64,000 nt of DNA, from assembly GCA_964550025.1 (NCBI GenBank), contig CAZJYI010000032.1:1-64000 (forward strand). Reading direction: 5' to 3'. The stretch comes from CAZJYI01 sp964550025. Its GTDB lineage: Bacteria > Verrucomicrobiota > Kiritimatiellia > UBA8416 > CAYOBW01. Position numbers and translations under genes: made by a program. The notes beneath the pieces are model-generated. The model was not told the DNA's origin. It was given only the letters and a program-made list of their open reading frames with translations, and did no database searches. How positions within the stretch are numbered: position 1 is the stretch's first letter; each line of letters begins with the position of its first letter. Below, in pieces: positions 12,501 through 21,800 of this stretch.

Positions 12501-13863
12501 CGGCAATGCCCGTATCCTGGAAGCCGCCACCGTCACCACCATCCTGCGCACACCGCGCACGCCGTCGGTGCGCCACGAAGGCCAGGCGCACATCACGGGC
12601 AACGTGGTCATCAAGGGAGAGCCCTTCCTGCACCTGTGCTACGCGACCAACCAGACACTGACGGGCGGCGTTGTTATGGACTACACGCCAACCGTGGCGA
12701 ACCGTGAGAGCGGCGTGTTCAGGTACGGGAGATTCTATCGGGAGACTCACAGAAGCGCACCCTCTCTCCGCAGCGGCGTCGATGCCGGCGCCCTCTACGC
12801 CAACTGGCAGTTCAATCAGCCCAAGACCGTGCTGCTGGAGGACTCCTACGTCAACAACAACGGGATTCTGCACGGCGAACCCGAGTTCGTCGTCGACGGC
12901 GAACACCGGTGCATTGTCTTCAACGGCAAGAACCAGTATGCCGAGGCACCGCCCTCCGTGGCGGATTTTGGCGAGCTGACTATTGACACTCTGGTCCATC
13001 TCTCCGCCGACGGAGGCGGATGTCTTTTCGACTTCGGGACGGGCGAAGATGACTGCTTCTACCTCGCGATAGAGGCGCCCGGCAAACCCGTCCTCACGAC
13101 TCGGCACCAGGACAAGAGCCACCGCATTGCCGCCTCGGAAGGTGTTCCGGCCGACCGCTGGGTCCGTGTGCGCGTCGAAATGGACGGAACCACGGCTTCC
13201 ATCTACGTCGACGGAAAGCAAGTCGCAAGAGAGGCGTGTACGTTCAGGCCGCGCATGGTGTTCATCGGAGACCGAGCGGAGGGAAATTTCATCGCCCGGG
13301 GGAGGCTCGGTGACAGCTTCTTCAAGGGCCGAATGGACCACTTTCGCATCTACCGTAAGGTGCATGACGGTTTCAATGCAGTCCCACCGGTGCCCTTTTC
13401 CCTCACGCAGATACAGGAGTGGTCCGAAGAGGACCAGCTATGTCACGACAGGTGGGAAGGACGAAGGAAGGCAAAGGAAACTCAGTTGAAGGCCGGCGCG
13501 TACGGGCGAATGTTGGAGGATATCAAGCGCCTGGAGGAACAGAAATCCGCCGTACTCAGGACGGCGAAGCTGGAGGAACTCACAGCCCGTGCCGGGGAGG
13601 CCGAGGCGGCCCGAAAGGCTCTCATCCGGAAGCTGCAGGCGAAAGCGAAGGACGCGTGGGAAGCCGCCCTTAGAGAGGCCGGTCTTTTCGGAAGAAACCC
13701 CTATCCCGGCAAAGATCACGCCGCACTGAGCAGAGCACAGCAGGAAGTCGTGTATCACACCTCTGCCGACTGGGACGACAAGGTCCTGGACGACCACGGC
13801 GTGCGAGAGGACAAGTCCACTCCGAAGATGAGGGAGTGGTTGACGGACGTGCGGGGGTACTGA
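9532..13863 (+). CDS. Giant secreted protein: two metallopeptidase motifs, left-handed beta-helix, LamG-like domain, coiled coil
   Basis: 1443 residues from ATG 9532, which gives a clean signal peptide (MRITVITTLVLVSAVAAGA); in-frame GTG 9484 and ATG 9508 also exist. Residues 146-150 are HEAGH with a later E192 in an AEFAQ context, like anthrax-lethal-factor-type zincins. A second motif, HEFFH at 540-544, lies in a region resembling the Svx/AvrXca (DUF6055) family. Hexapeptide-type left-handed beta-helix turns occupy about 924-1010 (VGPNAMVLDAARVRDRA), a concanavalin/LamG-like domain about 1105-1275, and a coiled coil about 1308-1376. The C-terminus (HTSADWDDKV, then WLTDVRG) is shared with the paralogue at 26231-30415, which lacks the N-terminal zincin. 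Protease activity is predicted from motifs only; a mucin or glycoprotein target is a guess. Confidence 0.75.
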   Translation: MRITVITTLVLVSAVAAGAKDEERLKKRFGPLYAKFGQGSTTKVTVTSDPVAVRMRNGRVPGRRWMATDGKYVFKLTIHDETGYKLERLIEILEKLPAPYMRACTAVSDDGEDGVAVYADLGGAAAHGGKGYINIAPHANALTIAHEAGHTLEQVARELDPEILDKWEEAIKADKISVSAYGDNVRHEDQAEFAQVYAVCLDAGAGKLAELKRLSPARFALWEKMLEPPEHDYYRHLRYPNKLVASAGRNRVEQEGGANAVGYRRRTVKWWPRKGQDVIGVPECAPLRVWTRNKGQENRQALAGVCRNWTASAPETFKAHLIAFRAFGTSTVDPDPRVNQVRIPCAVLRMEDGTPRAFINYGPASQMLSKEDHAFIHKTWEAAYPKLYATTSREDRPMPDRPPGGVKAKIPLKPWEAARPKFNGIETPAGEAKYPQWGWHNDELAFETPNSHIIARPEVWGNPANWIRPDNVERQNLYRKDVLEFVENFWTYVEAAGASMPYWRRPGPNYKYVIHVHDHRAAGGWGHCGIGDCSPHILGHEFFHGQPMGRWDGHYAETMCNAGQHATVPGELQMFNGNFRYPWRNVNTMAYQSSLWCFVLGDNPNWGYGIPIVAGCLASPVESTPYHTIARLGQKKGLWKNGIRGFGDFFGEYAARMVTCDFVEQHMVRSKYGMPELSCLYPVYGRTNCYRINNAEAPRWCGFNIVRLRVAEDTREIAVDFHGIHDAALHSDWRACIVAVDAAGRARYSPLWNKGPMRFALEPSDRHLWLTVAATPSAFPIHAPRRRGPSCRDMYLTGHHAPRYPWEVTLTGCEPGLPHRRQGDVINYDELYGRCDSGNTYLNYSVKHEIPIPLTDEGGPLAAKKLAAMLPRIEAATEALGQKIETGLFGEGWWESKKAMMLGDLTRRVTFLQINAKGRRHPNGGGFVADNAHVDSTAYVGPNAMVLDAARVRDRACIKGSAVVLGPQAVIEGHAKVGGRAWVTGNLTVGGNARILEAATVTTILRTPRTPSVRHEGQAHITGNVVIKGEPFLHLCYATNQTLTGGVVMDYTPTVANRESGVFRYGRFYRETHRSAPSLRSGVDAGALYANWQFNQPKTVLLEDSYVNNNGILHGEPEFVVDGEHRCIVFNGKNQYAEAPPSVADFGELTIDTLVHLSADGGGCLFDFGTGEDDCFYLAIEAPGKPVLTTRHQDKSHRIAASEGVPADRWVRVRVEMDGTTASIYVDGKQVAREACTFRPRMVFIGDRAEGNFIARGRLGDSFFKGRMDHFRIYRKVHDGFNAVPPVPFSLTQIQEWSEEDQLCHDRWEGRRKAKETQLKAGAYGRMLEDIKRLEEQKSAVLRTAKLEELTARAGEAEAARKALIRKLQAKAKDAWEAALREAGLFGRNPYPGKDHAALSRAQQEVVYHTSADWDDKVLDDHGVREDKSTPKMREWLTDVRGY

Positions 13864-13924
13864 CCATTCCACGAGTATGGTGGCGGGGACACTCGCGTAG
13901 CTGACACCATCCGCGTGTCGGCCG

Positions 13925-14941
13925 CTATGGGCGCAAGCCAATCGCATGCGCTACGGGCTCGACGACCACACGAAACCCGATCCCCCCTGCACTGTCCGTG
14001 GGGGCGTTTGCCGCGCGTTTGGCTGAGCGGCACACGGCCGGGGAATTGTACCAACTCCCGCCACGGACGACGCGTTCCGTGCCGCTCGAAGGGCCCTTGG
14101 GATCGGCCTGCTCCTCCGCGGAGTACGCCCCGTACCAATCCGCACACCACTCTGCCACATTGCCGTGCATGTCGTGCAGACCCCACGCATTCGGGGGAAA
14201 GGAACCCGGTTCCATCGCCTTTCTCCTGCGATCCCAGGAACCCGTGGATTTCGCCTTCTCGCCGTAGGGGAAGTAGCAGTTGCAGTTGACCTGGTTGGTG
14301 AAAACGGTCTCACCGTAGTGAAACGGCGATGTCGTGCCGGCGCGACAGGCGTATTCCCACTCGGCTTCGGTCGGCAGGCGGTAGGTGCGGCCTTCACGCT
14401 GGCTCAGTTCTTCGCAGAACTGCACGGCTTCGGGCCACCAGACGTTGAGGGCGGGTATAGGGGTCCTGGCCCTCGGGTCACCTCGCCGACGTTTCTGGTT
14501 GGCGGTCTTCTGTTCCTTGGTTTCACTCGGCCGCGGCGCCACCATTTCGAGTCGTTTGGCATCCACCTCGTGGATGCCCATGTAGAAAGGGCGGGTGAAG
14601 GTGACCTCGTGGACCGGATGTTCGTCTTCAGCCCAATCCGGGTTGGCGGTTACGCCGATGCACTTCGCGCGGACCTCTTCGGCAGAATCCGCGGACCCCA
14701 TCTGGAACGTCCCGGGCGGGATCAGCACAAACCGCATTCCAATCGAATTGGTCATCGCAACGGGCACGCCGAACTTCCCGGCGGCGGCCCCCTGCTCTTT
14801 CGACACCTTGACCCAGGCCATGGAGTCCTCCCGCTCGGTCGCGGCCTTCTTGTCCTTCTCCTCGGTCGGGGCCGATTGCGCAAGAAGCACGGCAGCCATA
14901 GTGGCGAACCAAAACAGCCGGCATGCATTCAGAATCTTCAT
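13925..14941 (-). CDS. Secreted SUMF1/FGE-fold protein, probably not a sulfatase-activating enzyme
   Basis: 338 residues with a signal peptide and a formylglycine-generating-enzyme fold domain: NSIGMRFVLIPPGTFQMGS, RLPTEAEWEYACRAG, WGLHDMHGNVAEWCADW and RVVRGGSW. True FGEs have two catalytic cysteines shortly after GGS; here the segment reads GGSWYNSPAVC, so the first is replaced by Asn and only the second remains. It is therefore unlikely to activate the sulfatases in this window. I start it at 14941, with GAGAGG six bases upstream; the ATG at 14947 touches that site. It follows the YVTN-cytochrome gene by 61 bases and is probably in the same operon. A binding or structural role is possible. 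Confidence 0.8.
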   Translation of the reverse strand: MKILNACRLFWFATMAAVLLAQSAPTEEKDKKAATEREDSMAWVKVSKEQGAAAGKFGVPVAMTNSIGMRFVLIPPGTFQMGSADSAEEVRAKCIGVTANPDWAEDEHPVHEVTFTRPFYMGIHEVDAKRLEMVAPRPSETKEQKTANQKRRRGDPRARTPIPALNVWWPEAVQFCEELSQREGRTYRLPTEAEWEYACRAGTTSPFHYGETVFTNQVNCNCYFPYGEKAKSTGSWDRRRKAMEPGSFPPNAWGLHDMHGNVAEWCADWYGAYSAEEQADPKGPSSGTERVVRGGSWYNSPAVCRSAKRAANAPTDSAGGIGFRVVVEPVAHAIGLRP

Positions 14942-15002
14942 CGTCATCCTCTCTGACCGGTCGTTCTGCCACGTCGCTACCGCGAGCTCAGCCCGGCGGG
15001 GC

Positions 15003-16814
15003 TTACAGCGACAACACGAATTCGGCCAGGTCGTCGATCTGCTGCTCGTCCAGTTTGTCCAGGTTGCCTTTGGTCACGTCGTGCCGGCCTTTGGTTATCA
15101 GCTCTTTGACAGTGGCGTACTGTCCGTCGTGCATGTAGGGGGCTGTCCGCCAGCACTCGACCAGCGTGGGGGTGTCGAACGTGCCGCGACGGTCGTTCCC
15201 GCTCTTGCTGTTGACGTCGTGAAGTTTCAGGTCGGTGTAGAGCGGCTTGGGGTGGCACGCGGCGCATCCCACCTTCTCGTCGAAAAACAGCTTCCTGCCC
15301 CGTTCGGCGGCCGCACTGAGTTTGCCGTCGACCAGGTAGGGGCTTGGTACCGGCTCCAGCGACTTGAGGTACTCATCAACGGCGACCGCCTCTTCCTCGG
15401 GACGTACACTGAAGTGAATGAATTGAAAGCCCGCACGCACCGCGATCTCGGCTTTGTCGCGTATGCCGCTTGCCATGGCGGGCGGTGTCTTGTGAGCCAG
15501 AAACATGCTCTTGGTCTGCTTCAGGTTCCCCATTCCGTCATTCAGCAGGTCCCAGTTCAGGGCGTCTACACGCGCGTCCGGGTGACAGGTTGCGCAGCTC
15601 TGCCACTGCTGGAAACAGAGCTTGGCATCATGGAAGAGCCGCTCGCCTTTTCGCGCCGCGCTCTCCTTGACCCCCGTACGCAGGGGCGCCGATCTCGCGG
15701 TGGGCCTCGGACTGGCGTCCGGGTCGATATCCAGCACGCCAATGCTGTCGGTGAAATACTCGGCGGCGTAAGCCACGGACCCGATCATGATAAGGCCACG
15801 GGGGCCGTTGCCTGCCAGGTCCAGGCGCCGCCTGATGCCCACCAGGAACGCGAGATCGTCACATACTACCGCTGGATCGTCCGCTGCCTTCAGCCTGGAT
15901 ATCATGGCGGGCTGGTCGATCACGCTGAGCTCGTGCGTGCCGGCATGGGTCACGCAGACATACTTGCCGTCGGCCGTACACGCCACACCCCAGGGGTTGG
16001 CCGCGCCAAGCTCTGTGTCGTCGAGAAGCACGGTATTCAGGATCTTCAGCGTCGCCACGTCGATAATGGTCATGGCGTTGGTGTTCATCCAACCACGCTC
16101 CACCTGTGTGGTCGGCATATGGTAGCGGCCCAGGACGTGAGTCACGTACACGTACTTGCCGTCGGGAGACACGCAGATGCCCCTCAGGCTCGCACTCCCG
16201 TTCGGGAGCTGAAGGGTCGCGGCCACCTTGTGCGCGGCGGTGTCAATCACGGTCACGGCCGCCGCCACATAGGCGCCGTCGGCAGGTCCGTCAGCGATGA
16301 GATTGGCGACGAACAGGAACTTACCGTTCGGGGACAGGGCCGCGGCCACGGGTTCGCGCGTTACCGGGATGCGGACGGGCGCGTCTTTGCCGCTGAGCGG
16401 GATGATTGAGACGTCGTTGTTGAATCGATTACAGACATACAGGGCCTTGCCGTTCGGACTGAGCACGGGCGCCATGGGAGTGTGACCCGTGGGCAGGGCG
16501 CGCGAGATTCCGACTTTCTTCGTGTCCAGCACATGGACGCCGCCGGCCGGACCCGCGATCGTGACGAATAGCTCACCGCCATTGCTTGAGAGAGCCAGTC
16601 CCGTGGGACGCCCCGGAACCGAAACAGACCGGATCCCGCTACTGGCGACGTTCATGATGGCGATGCTTTCCGCCGTGTGTCCGGCGACGTAGAGGGTTTC
16701 TCCCTTCTTGTCGGCAACCATGTCAATCGGCGAAACGTGGTTATCTGCCGCAAACACATGCGTCACGACCAACACAGTCATACCGGCGCCGAGTATTGTC
16801 TTGAGCTCCGTCAT
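15003..16814 (-). CDS. Secreted YVTN beta-propeller / dihaem c-type cytochrome fusion
   Basis: 603 residues with an N-terminal export signal (ending near VFAAD). Residues about 30-370 form a YVTN/SMP-type propeller with repeated GRPTGLALSSNGGELFV, APVLSPNGKALYVCN and RGICVSPDGKYVYVTH units. The C-terminal third resembles cytochrome c peroxidase/MauG-type dihaem proteins, with CATCH at 407-411 and CAACH at 517-521, plus HDGQYATVKELI near the end. It should sit in the periplasm or outside the cell and carry electrons or do haem oxidation. It starts one base after the stop of the truncated propeller gene upstream, so the two were probably once co-translated. Confidence 0.85.
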   Translation of the reverse strand: MTELKTILGAGMTVLVVTHVFAADNHVSPIDMVADKKGETLYVAGHTAESIAIMNVASSGIRSVSVPGRPTGLALSSNGGELFVTIAGPAGGVHVLDTKKVGISRALPTGHTPMAPVLSPNGKALYVCNRFNNDVSIIPLSGKDAPVRIPVTREPVAAALSPNGKFLFVANLIADGPADGAYVAAAVTVIDTAAHKVAATLQLPNGSASLRGICVSPDGKYVYVTHVLGRYHMPTTQVERGWMNTNAMTIIDVATLKILNTVLLDDTELGAANPWGVACTADGKYVCVTHAGTHELSVIDQPAMISRLKAADDPAVVCDDLAFLVGIRRRLDLAGNGPRGLIMIGSVAYAAEYFTDSIGVLDIDPDASPRPTARSAPLRTGVKESAARKGERLFHDAKLCFQQWQSCATCHPDARVDALNWDLLNDGMGNLKQTKSMFLAHKTPPAMASGIRDKAEIAVRAGFQFIHFSVRPEEEAVAVDEYLKSLEPVPSPYLVDGKLSAAAERGRKLFFDEKVGCAACHPKPLYTDLKLHDVNSKSGNDRRGTFDTPTLVECWRTAPYMHDGQYATVKELITKGRHDVTKGNLDKLDEQQIDDLAEFVLSL

Positions 16815-16815
16815 A

Positions 16816-17133
16816 TCACCCGGTCTTCACATCGAAACAGTAGAGTTGGTCATAGAACCGGAGGTAGAGGCGTCCGTTCTCGATCACCGGATGTGGCCGG
16901 TCGGCCGGGCCTTTCTCCCGGAACAGCTTGAACTCGCCGGTGGGCTCGAATCCCTCTGGTGTCGCCGGCGCCAGCATGGTGTGCCCCTTGTCTATTCCAT
17001 AGAGATACAACATACCGTCAGCATAGCTTATTGAGCCCTTCTTTACACCTTCGGCTTCCCACACCAGCTCACCTGTCTTGAAATCGAGACACGACCACTT
17101 GTACATGTTGTTCCCGTACAGATAGCCTTCGTG
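16816..17133 (-). pseudogene. C-terminal fragment of a PQQ-like propeller protein, 5' end lost
   Basis: About 105 codons match the end of a periplasmic PQQ-like propeller: LYGNNMYKWSCLDFKTGELV, then YADGMLYLYG and RPHPVIENGRLYLRFYDQLY. Homology begins around 17133, and the frame hits a stop at 17137-17139 just upstream, so at least three quarters of the usual 400-residue protein is missing. An ATG at 17106 could still start a 96-residue product, but it falls inside a blade. The fragment ends one base before the YVTN-cytochrome gene, marking an old operon whose front was replaced. Confidence 0.7.
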
Positions 17134-17139
17134 CCGTCA

Positions 17140-17436
17140 TCCCCCTCTGGATCCAAAACAAGCGCGTTTGGATTTCTTGGCGTGTGAGAGTGTAAGAGGA
17201 AGATGGCGCCCTTGAAAGAACCAACGGCCCGTTCCGCGGCCGTTTTGGGGGACTAGCGCGCGCTATTCACGAAGAGTCGTTGCAATCGTCAACGCATGTC
17301 GTCGCTTGCAGGAGAGACAGGGAACTGACAAAACCTGAGTCTTCCTGTTGATTCGCGCCGCCGGTTGTTTGGCGGCATCTGGCTGTCGTGTAGCTGTTGG
17401 TTGGGGGCAAGAGTGAGAGGCGAGAGGAGGTACGGT
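17140..17436. other. Gene-free stretch with a small hairpin
   Basis: No convincing coding frame. AACGGCC (17223-17229) and GGCCGTT (17238-17244) form a 7-base stem followed by TTG-rich sequence, a weak terminator-like hairpin. A short GC palindrome around AGCGCGCGCT lies near 17255. The right end carries the ribosome binding site GAGAGGAGG of the next small gene. The stretch lies between two broken genes. Confidence 0.35.
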
Positions 17437-17640
17437 ATGTTGACGAGGCGGATGTTGGTATCGGCGGCAGTGTTGGCTGGGGTGTTGGTTTCGAGCGGCG
17501 TGGCGGGTGACCTGGATTCCCCGGCGGCGCCGACGAGTGCGGGCAGTGCGATGTACACGTTGGAGGACATCTACAACAAGCTCAACACGCGGACGAATGT
17601 CACCAAGCGGACCGGGGCGTTCTCGGGACGCCCCCAGTGA
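17437..17640 (+). pseudogene. Short secreted protein fragment (AAPTSAGSAMYTLEDIYNKLN family), 3' truncated
   Basis: 67 residues with a signal peptide (MLTRRMLVSAAVLAGVLVSS) and the segment LDSPAAPTSAGSAMYTLEDI followed by YNKLNT and KRTGAF. I recognise this as the start of a larger secreted or appendage-type protein seen in Lentisphaerota-like genomes, where a repeated second half normally follows; family recognition is from memory. The start at 17437 has GAGAGGAGG just upstream. The frame ends abruptly with SGRPQ, exactly where the oppositely oriented glycosidase gene also loses its homology, so both seem cut by one junction at about 17625-17640. Confidence 0.5.
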
Positions 17641-18317
17641 ATGCCGTCCTTTGATTTATACAGGAGCCCGGGACGATTTCCTCCGGGCCGGGTACTCGCT
17701 GACGGTCTGCCACTGAGGGCACCGGCGACATCCATGCGGTCTTCGACGATCATGTAGTACGTGTCCCGGTAAAAGAAGGCATACGGGTCCTCGATGTCCC
17801 GGCTCAGGTGCTTGTAACTGATCAGCGGATTGTCGGGATGATCGACGTAAGGACCGTCGATCCTGTCCGCGATGGCCATGGAGATTTCCCTGAACCTGGG
17901 TCCTTCCGACATCGACTTGTAGTAGATTCTGTACTTCCCTTCCCGGTCCACAAGGAATGAGGGATTGGAGGCATGGGTAGCATTGGGCGTGCCCGGGGTC
18001 GGTCGGATGATGGGGTTGTTCGGGTTCTCAGTCCACGGTCCGTCGAGCGATTTCGCTGTCGCCATCCCGATGGACTGCAAGCTGCCCTGCTCATCATAGA
18101 TTGGCGCCATCCCCCAGTTCCACCAGCCATCCTTGGCAGGTAGAATGAACTTGCCTGGCACCAGCGATCTGCCAAATGACGACACGTCGATGGACACGGC
18201 CCCTTGCTCTGCCGCGGCTCCGGTCTCAGCCATCCATGGCAACGCGATGGCCATGAGCGCGCAGCCGACACATATCCAGGCAAGAGAAGCCCCTTGTCGT
18301 AGAATTCCGTTGTTCAT
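17571..18317 (-). pseudogene. GH43-like five-bladed-propeller glycosidase, 3' truncated
   Basis: A signal peptide (MNNGILRQGASLAWICVGCA) is followed by a glycosidase-type propeller: WWNWGMAPIYDEQG, MATAKSLDGPWTENPNNPII, NPSFLVDREGKYRIYYK, DIEDPYAFFYRDTYYMIVED and LLYKSKDGIHWG. This pattern fits GH43-like enzymes, which are usually 330 residues or more. Here homology stops after about 230 residues and the last 20 codons run into the small gene on the other strand. Start 18317 has GGAGG five bases upstream. The product is probably inactive because the last blade or blades are missing. GH32 or GH117-like families are alternatives. Confidence 0.6.
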
Positions 18318-18357
18318 GTTGTCCTCCATATCATTACTCTGGTCATCCATGTCAGGG

Positions 18358-18705
18358 CTACAACGCGGCCTTGATCTCCGCAATCGACACGCCAAGTATG
18401 CGCTTCGCGATTGCGTCGAGGTCTTGCTCCGGACCCTGCAGATGCAGTGTGCGCTGCACATGCTTCATCGTCTCACCGGGCTTGAGAGCCGCGGCCGGCG
18501 AGGAGGTCTCGAGCTCGTAGAACGGCCCAAGCGGCGGTTTACCGGGTTCGGGGGAACCATCGTTGTAGGAGTTGATTACGTCTCCCTTGTAAGGCTCCTT
18601 CTGCAATTCCCACATCGAGTTGACGAACCCGCTCGGCGCTTCCTGCACGTTGTAGGTCACAAGCGTCAGCACACGGCCGTCCGCGTCGTAGCTCCCGGCA
18701 ACTGT
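18358..18705 (-). pseudogene. C-terminal fragment of a DUF6786-like protein, 5' end lost
   Basis: The last ~115 codons of a secreted sugar-locus protein: VLTLVTYNVQEAPSGFVNSM, then QKEPYKGDVINSYNDG, GPFYELETSSPAAALKPGE, HVQRTLHLQG and LGVSIAEIKAAL. This C-terminus matches what I recall of the DUF6786 family, normally about 350-400 residues. The in-frame sequence reaches upstream to about 18705 (TVAGSYDADGRVLTL) and then meets a stop, with no start signal. It sits 40 bp before the GH43-like gene, in the same direction. Confidence 0.6.
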
Positions 18706-18868
18706 ATAGATTAATCAAAACCACACGTGGGGCGGGCATGGAGGATCCGTTGAGAATCGTTCTTGGCGGTCTGGGCAGAAGCAGGGTCATCACGTCTCAA
18801 CATCAACAAATGACGGGGAACGAGGTGACTGGTTCGACCGTTGATTGTTGAGGCCAGACCCGGTCCCT

Positions 18869-21800
18869 TCAACGACCCGGGCCTCCTTTGTCCGTGGCGT
18901 GTCGAAGCTCATCGCCGGGATCGGCAATACTGAACTGATACTGCCCCGACCCGACATCGAACGTGTAACACTCGCCCTCCTGCCTAGCTGCGGAGATTCC
19001 GGCGACTCCTTTGACATAGCCCCCTTCTCTCCAGACAACCGTGCCGCCTTCGGTTACTATCGGGTTCTTCAAACCTATGGCGGGCACACTCACCTTGGCC
19101 GTCGAATTGACGGGGATCTCGATCTCTAACAAGAACGAGTCCTTCGTTCGCTTCCAGCTCGACGAAATGATACCCCTGACGGTCTTGATCGAGGCCTCGG
19201 CGTGTTTCAGGTCTCCGAGTGCATGGGGCCGGATATAGAAGCGGCGGTACCCCGGGCCGAATTCGCAGGTTCCGTAGAACGGCGGTTCTTGAATACCGGC
19301 GATACTCTCGTAAAAGAACCTGCCGACGCCGGCGAGCATGGTCATGCTCTCTTCTGCATGATACCCGCCTTTGAGCATGCCCCAGGATTCCCACACGGTG
19401 GTTGCGCCCTCGGCGATCATGTAGCCCCAGCCGGGGAACTCGGTATGATTAACCGCGTCGTACACGACCTCGCCAAGACCGTTGGCCACCAGCGACTCCA
19501 TGAAGCCTGGCAGGCCCACGTGCCCCACCCGCAGTTTGCCGCCATCTGCCTCCGTGATTGTGTTGGCGATGTTCCCGATAAGCTGTTGCCTGTTCTCCTG
19601 GGGCACGATGTCAAGAGCAAGGGGTAGAATCTCAGACGTTTGCGACTGGGTAGCATAGTGCCCGGTCTTGGGATCGAGCCACCGCTTATTGATAGCGGTC
19701 TGGATCTCCCGGGCCAAGTTCGCGTAACACTCCTCCTCCGCCTTCTTTCCAAGCACCCGGCACATGTTCGCCAATACCCGCGTGTTGTGGTAGTAGTAGC
19801 AGGTCCAGATGAAATCCTTGGGCGTCTCCGCGCTGATGAACTCCCAGTGTCCCGTTTTCCGGCCGGGCAGCATGTGTTCGCCAAGCCAACCTTTCGTCAC
19901 GATGTGATCATCACCAGCCAGGTTCCGTCCGATGAAGTCCACCCACGCCTTGACCCTGTCGCAATGCTGCTCAATCAAACGTTCATCTCCGAGACATTGG
20001 TACAGATACCAAACAAGCATCGGGTAGGCGGCGTTCTGAGATACGTCGCTCTTCCGGTTCATCCCGGGCAGCCTGGGTACGATATCTGAAAGGTCGCCGT
20101 CTTCGGAACCGGCCAACGGAATGCTCCACGCGACTTCGGTCCACAGCCGGGGCGTGTGCTTGCGCGCCGACAGGCTTCCGAAATAGCTTGCCGGCTCGTT
20201 GTAGAAAATCGGTTCCCGATGCAAGCAGTCGAGAACGAACCCCTTATACGCCACCCTGAGCGTTCGTTGGATGTTCCCCTGAATCCGGTTGAGAAGATCG
20301 TTGGAGCAGGTGAAGCGGCCATGCATGTCTACGTCGCTGAAAACTTCACGTCCCAGCAGAGCGTCGGGTGTCGGCTCCTCTTCGAGCCCCTCCACTCGCA
20401 CGTATCGGACAGGGTGAATCGTGAAGCGCGGTTCGTACGTTTCGCCGTCCGGATCGCCCCTGAGAATGTAGCTGTCCTTCTCGCCCAACTCATAGTGAAT
20501 TGTGATCCTATTGCCCGCTTTGCCTTTTGTATTCAGAAGCACCCAGCCGCTGAAGTACCGGTCGAATTCAAACAGCCAGCCTCCGCTTTCGTGTTCGGTT
20601 ATCTTGATCGGTCGCAACGTGTCCTGGACCTTCATCGCCGGGACGGTTTGACTCCTCAACAGGCCTTTGGGCGCCGGAAGAACCGCAACGCCGCTCCACT
20701 CGCTGTCGTCAAAGCCTGCCTCGCTCCAACCCGGCTTTTCGTGCCTGGCGTCATACGTTTCGCCGGCGACAAGCTGGTTGGCGCCGACCGGTCCGCGGTC
20801 CGTCTTCCAGGTCTTGTCCGTCAGCATGTGCGTCTGGGTGCCATCGTCGTAGGTGACCGTCATCTGCAGGATGGCTCGCGGCGGATATCCCCAGGGGCCA
20901 CCCCTTTCCCATGGCAAGACGCTTGCCGCGCTGTACCAACCGTTGCCCAGCATGATGCCGACCGCGTTGGGGCCCGGCTTGAGGAAACTCGTGACGTCGT
21001 AGGTGCGGTACAAGACCTCCTTCGCATAGTCTGTCAGGCCGGGCGAAAGCACATCGTCGGAGACCTTCTTGCCGTTAATGTACAGTTCGCTCCAGCCGAG
21101 GCCGGAGAGGCGGACCCGCGCTTCTCGGACGCTCTTGGTGACGGTGAACCCCTTACGCAGCAACGGCGAGGGCGCGACAGCGGAAGCACGTAGCGCGAGG
21201 AAGCGGTTGACTTTGGCAACAGGATGGAGCTTCGGGGAACCCCCTGCATCGTAAACCCTAAACTCGAGAACGCCGGTTGAAGCCTTGTCCGAGTCGAATT
21301 CCAGCTTGAGTCTTGATGCGGTGATTGCTTCGAAAATTGTGGTGTTGTACTTATTGCCTTCAACACCGAGGCCGACCGGATTCTTGACTGGCTTAAAGAC
21401 CGTGCCGTCCCAGTAGAGAAGTCGTGATGCCTTGGGCAACCGCACGCCGCGGTTATCGTCGAACCAGTAAACATCGATACTGTCGACATGGACCGGCTTG
21501 GGCCATTCGTATTGGATCCAATGGGTCCCTCGCCGAGGCCAGTTGCCGTAGGCACCGTAGCGTTTGTCGTTGGAATGGGCCAATTTGAAGCCGTCATTGA
21601 CCGCGTCAAGCGTCTCATGCCCCGACACGTACGACGCGGACGCCTTGGCGACCAAGGCAAGATTGACCCGGCCCGGCTTGGTCGAATCCATCTGCCCGGC
21701 AGGCGGTTCGGGAGGCGCGACCCCGATCCATTTGCCCTTCCAGTCTCTTTGTTCCATGAGACCCATTTCGAACGTCGCCGGCCGGCTCCACGTCGACGCT

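Noticed and set aside
10519..13365. A 948-codon open frame antisense to the giant metallopeptidase-like gene
   Set aside because: It has no signal, domain or ribosome site; long antisense frames are expected opposite GC-rich genes with third-position bias.
13925..14941. Formylglycine-generating enzyme for the sulfatases
   Set aside because: The first catalytic cysteine is replaced by Asn in GGSWYNSPAVC, and the protein is not near the sulfatase genes.
14595..16409. A 604-codon plus-strand frame over the SUMF-fold and YVTN-cytochrome genes
   Set aside because: It is antisense to clearly homologous proteins and shows composition typical of a shadow frame.
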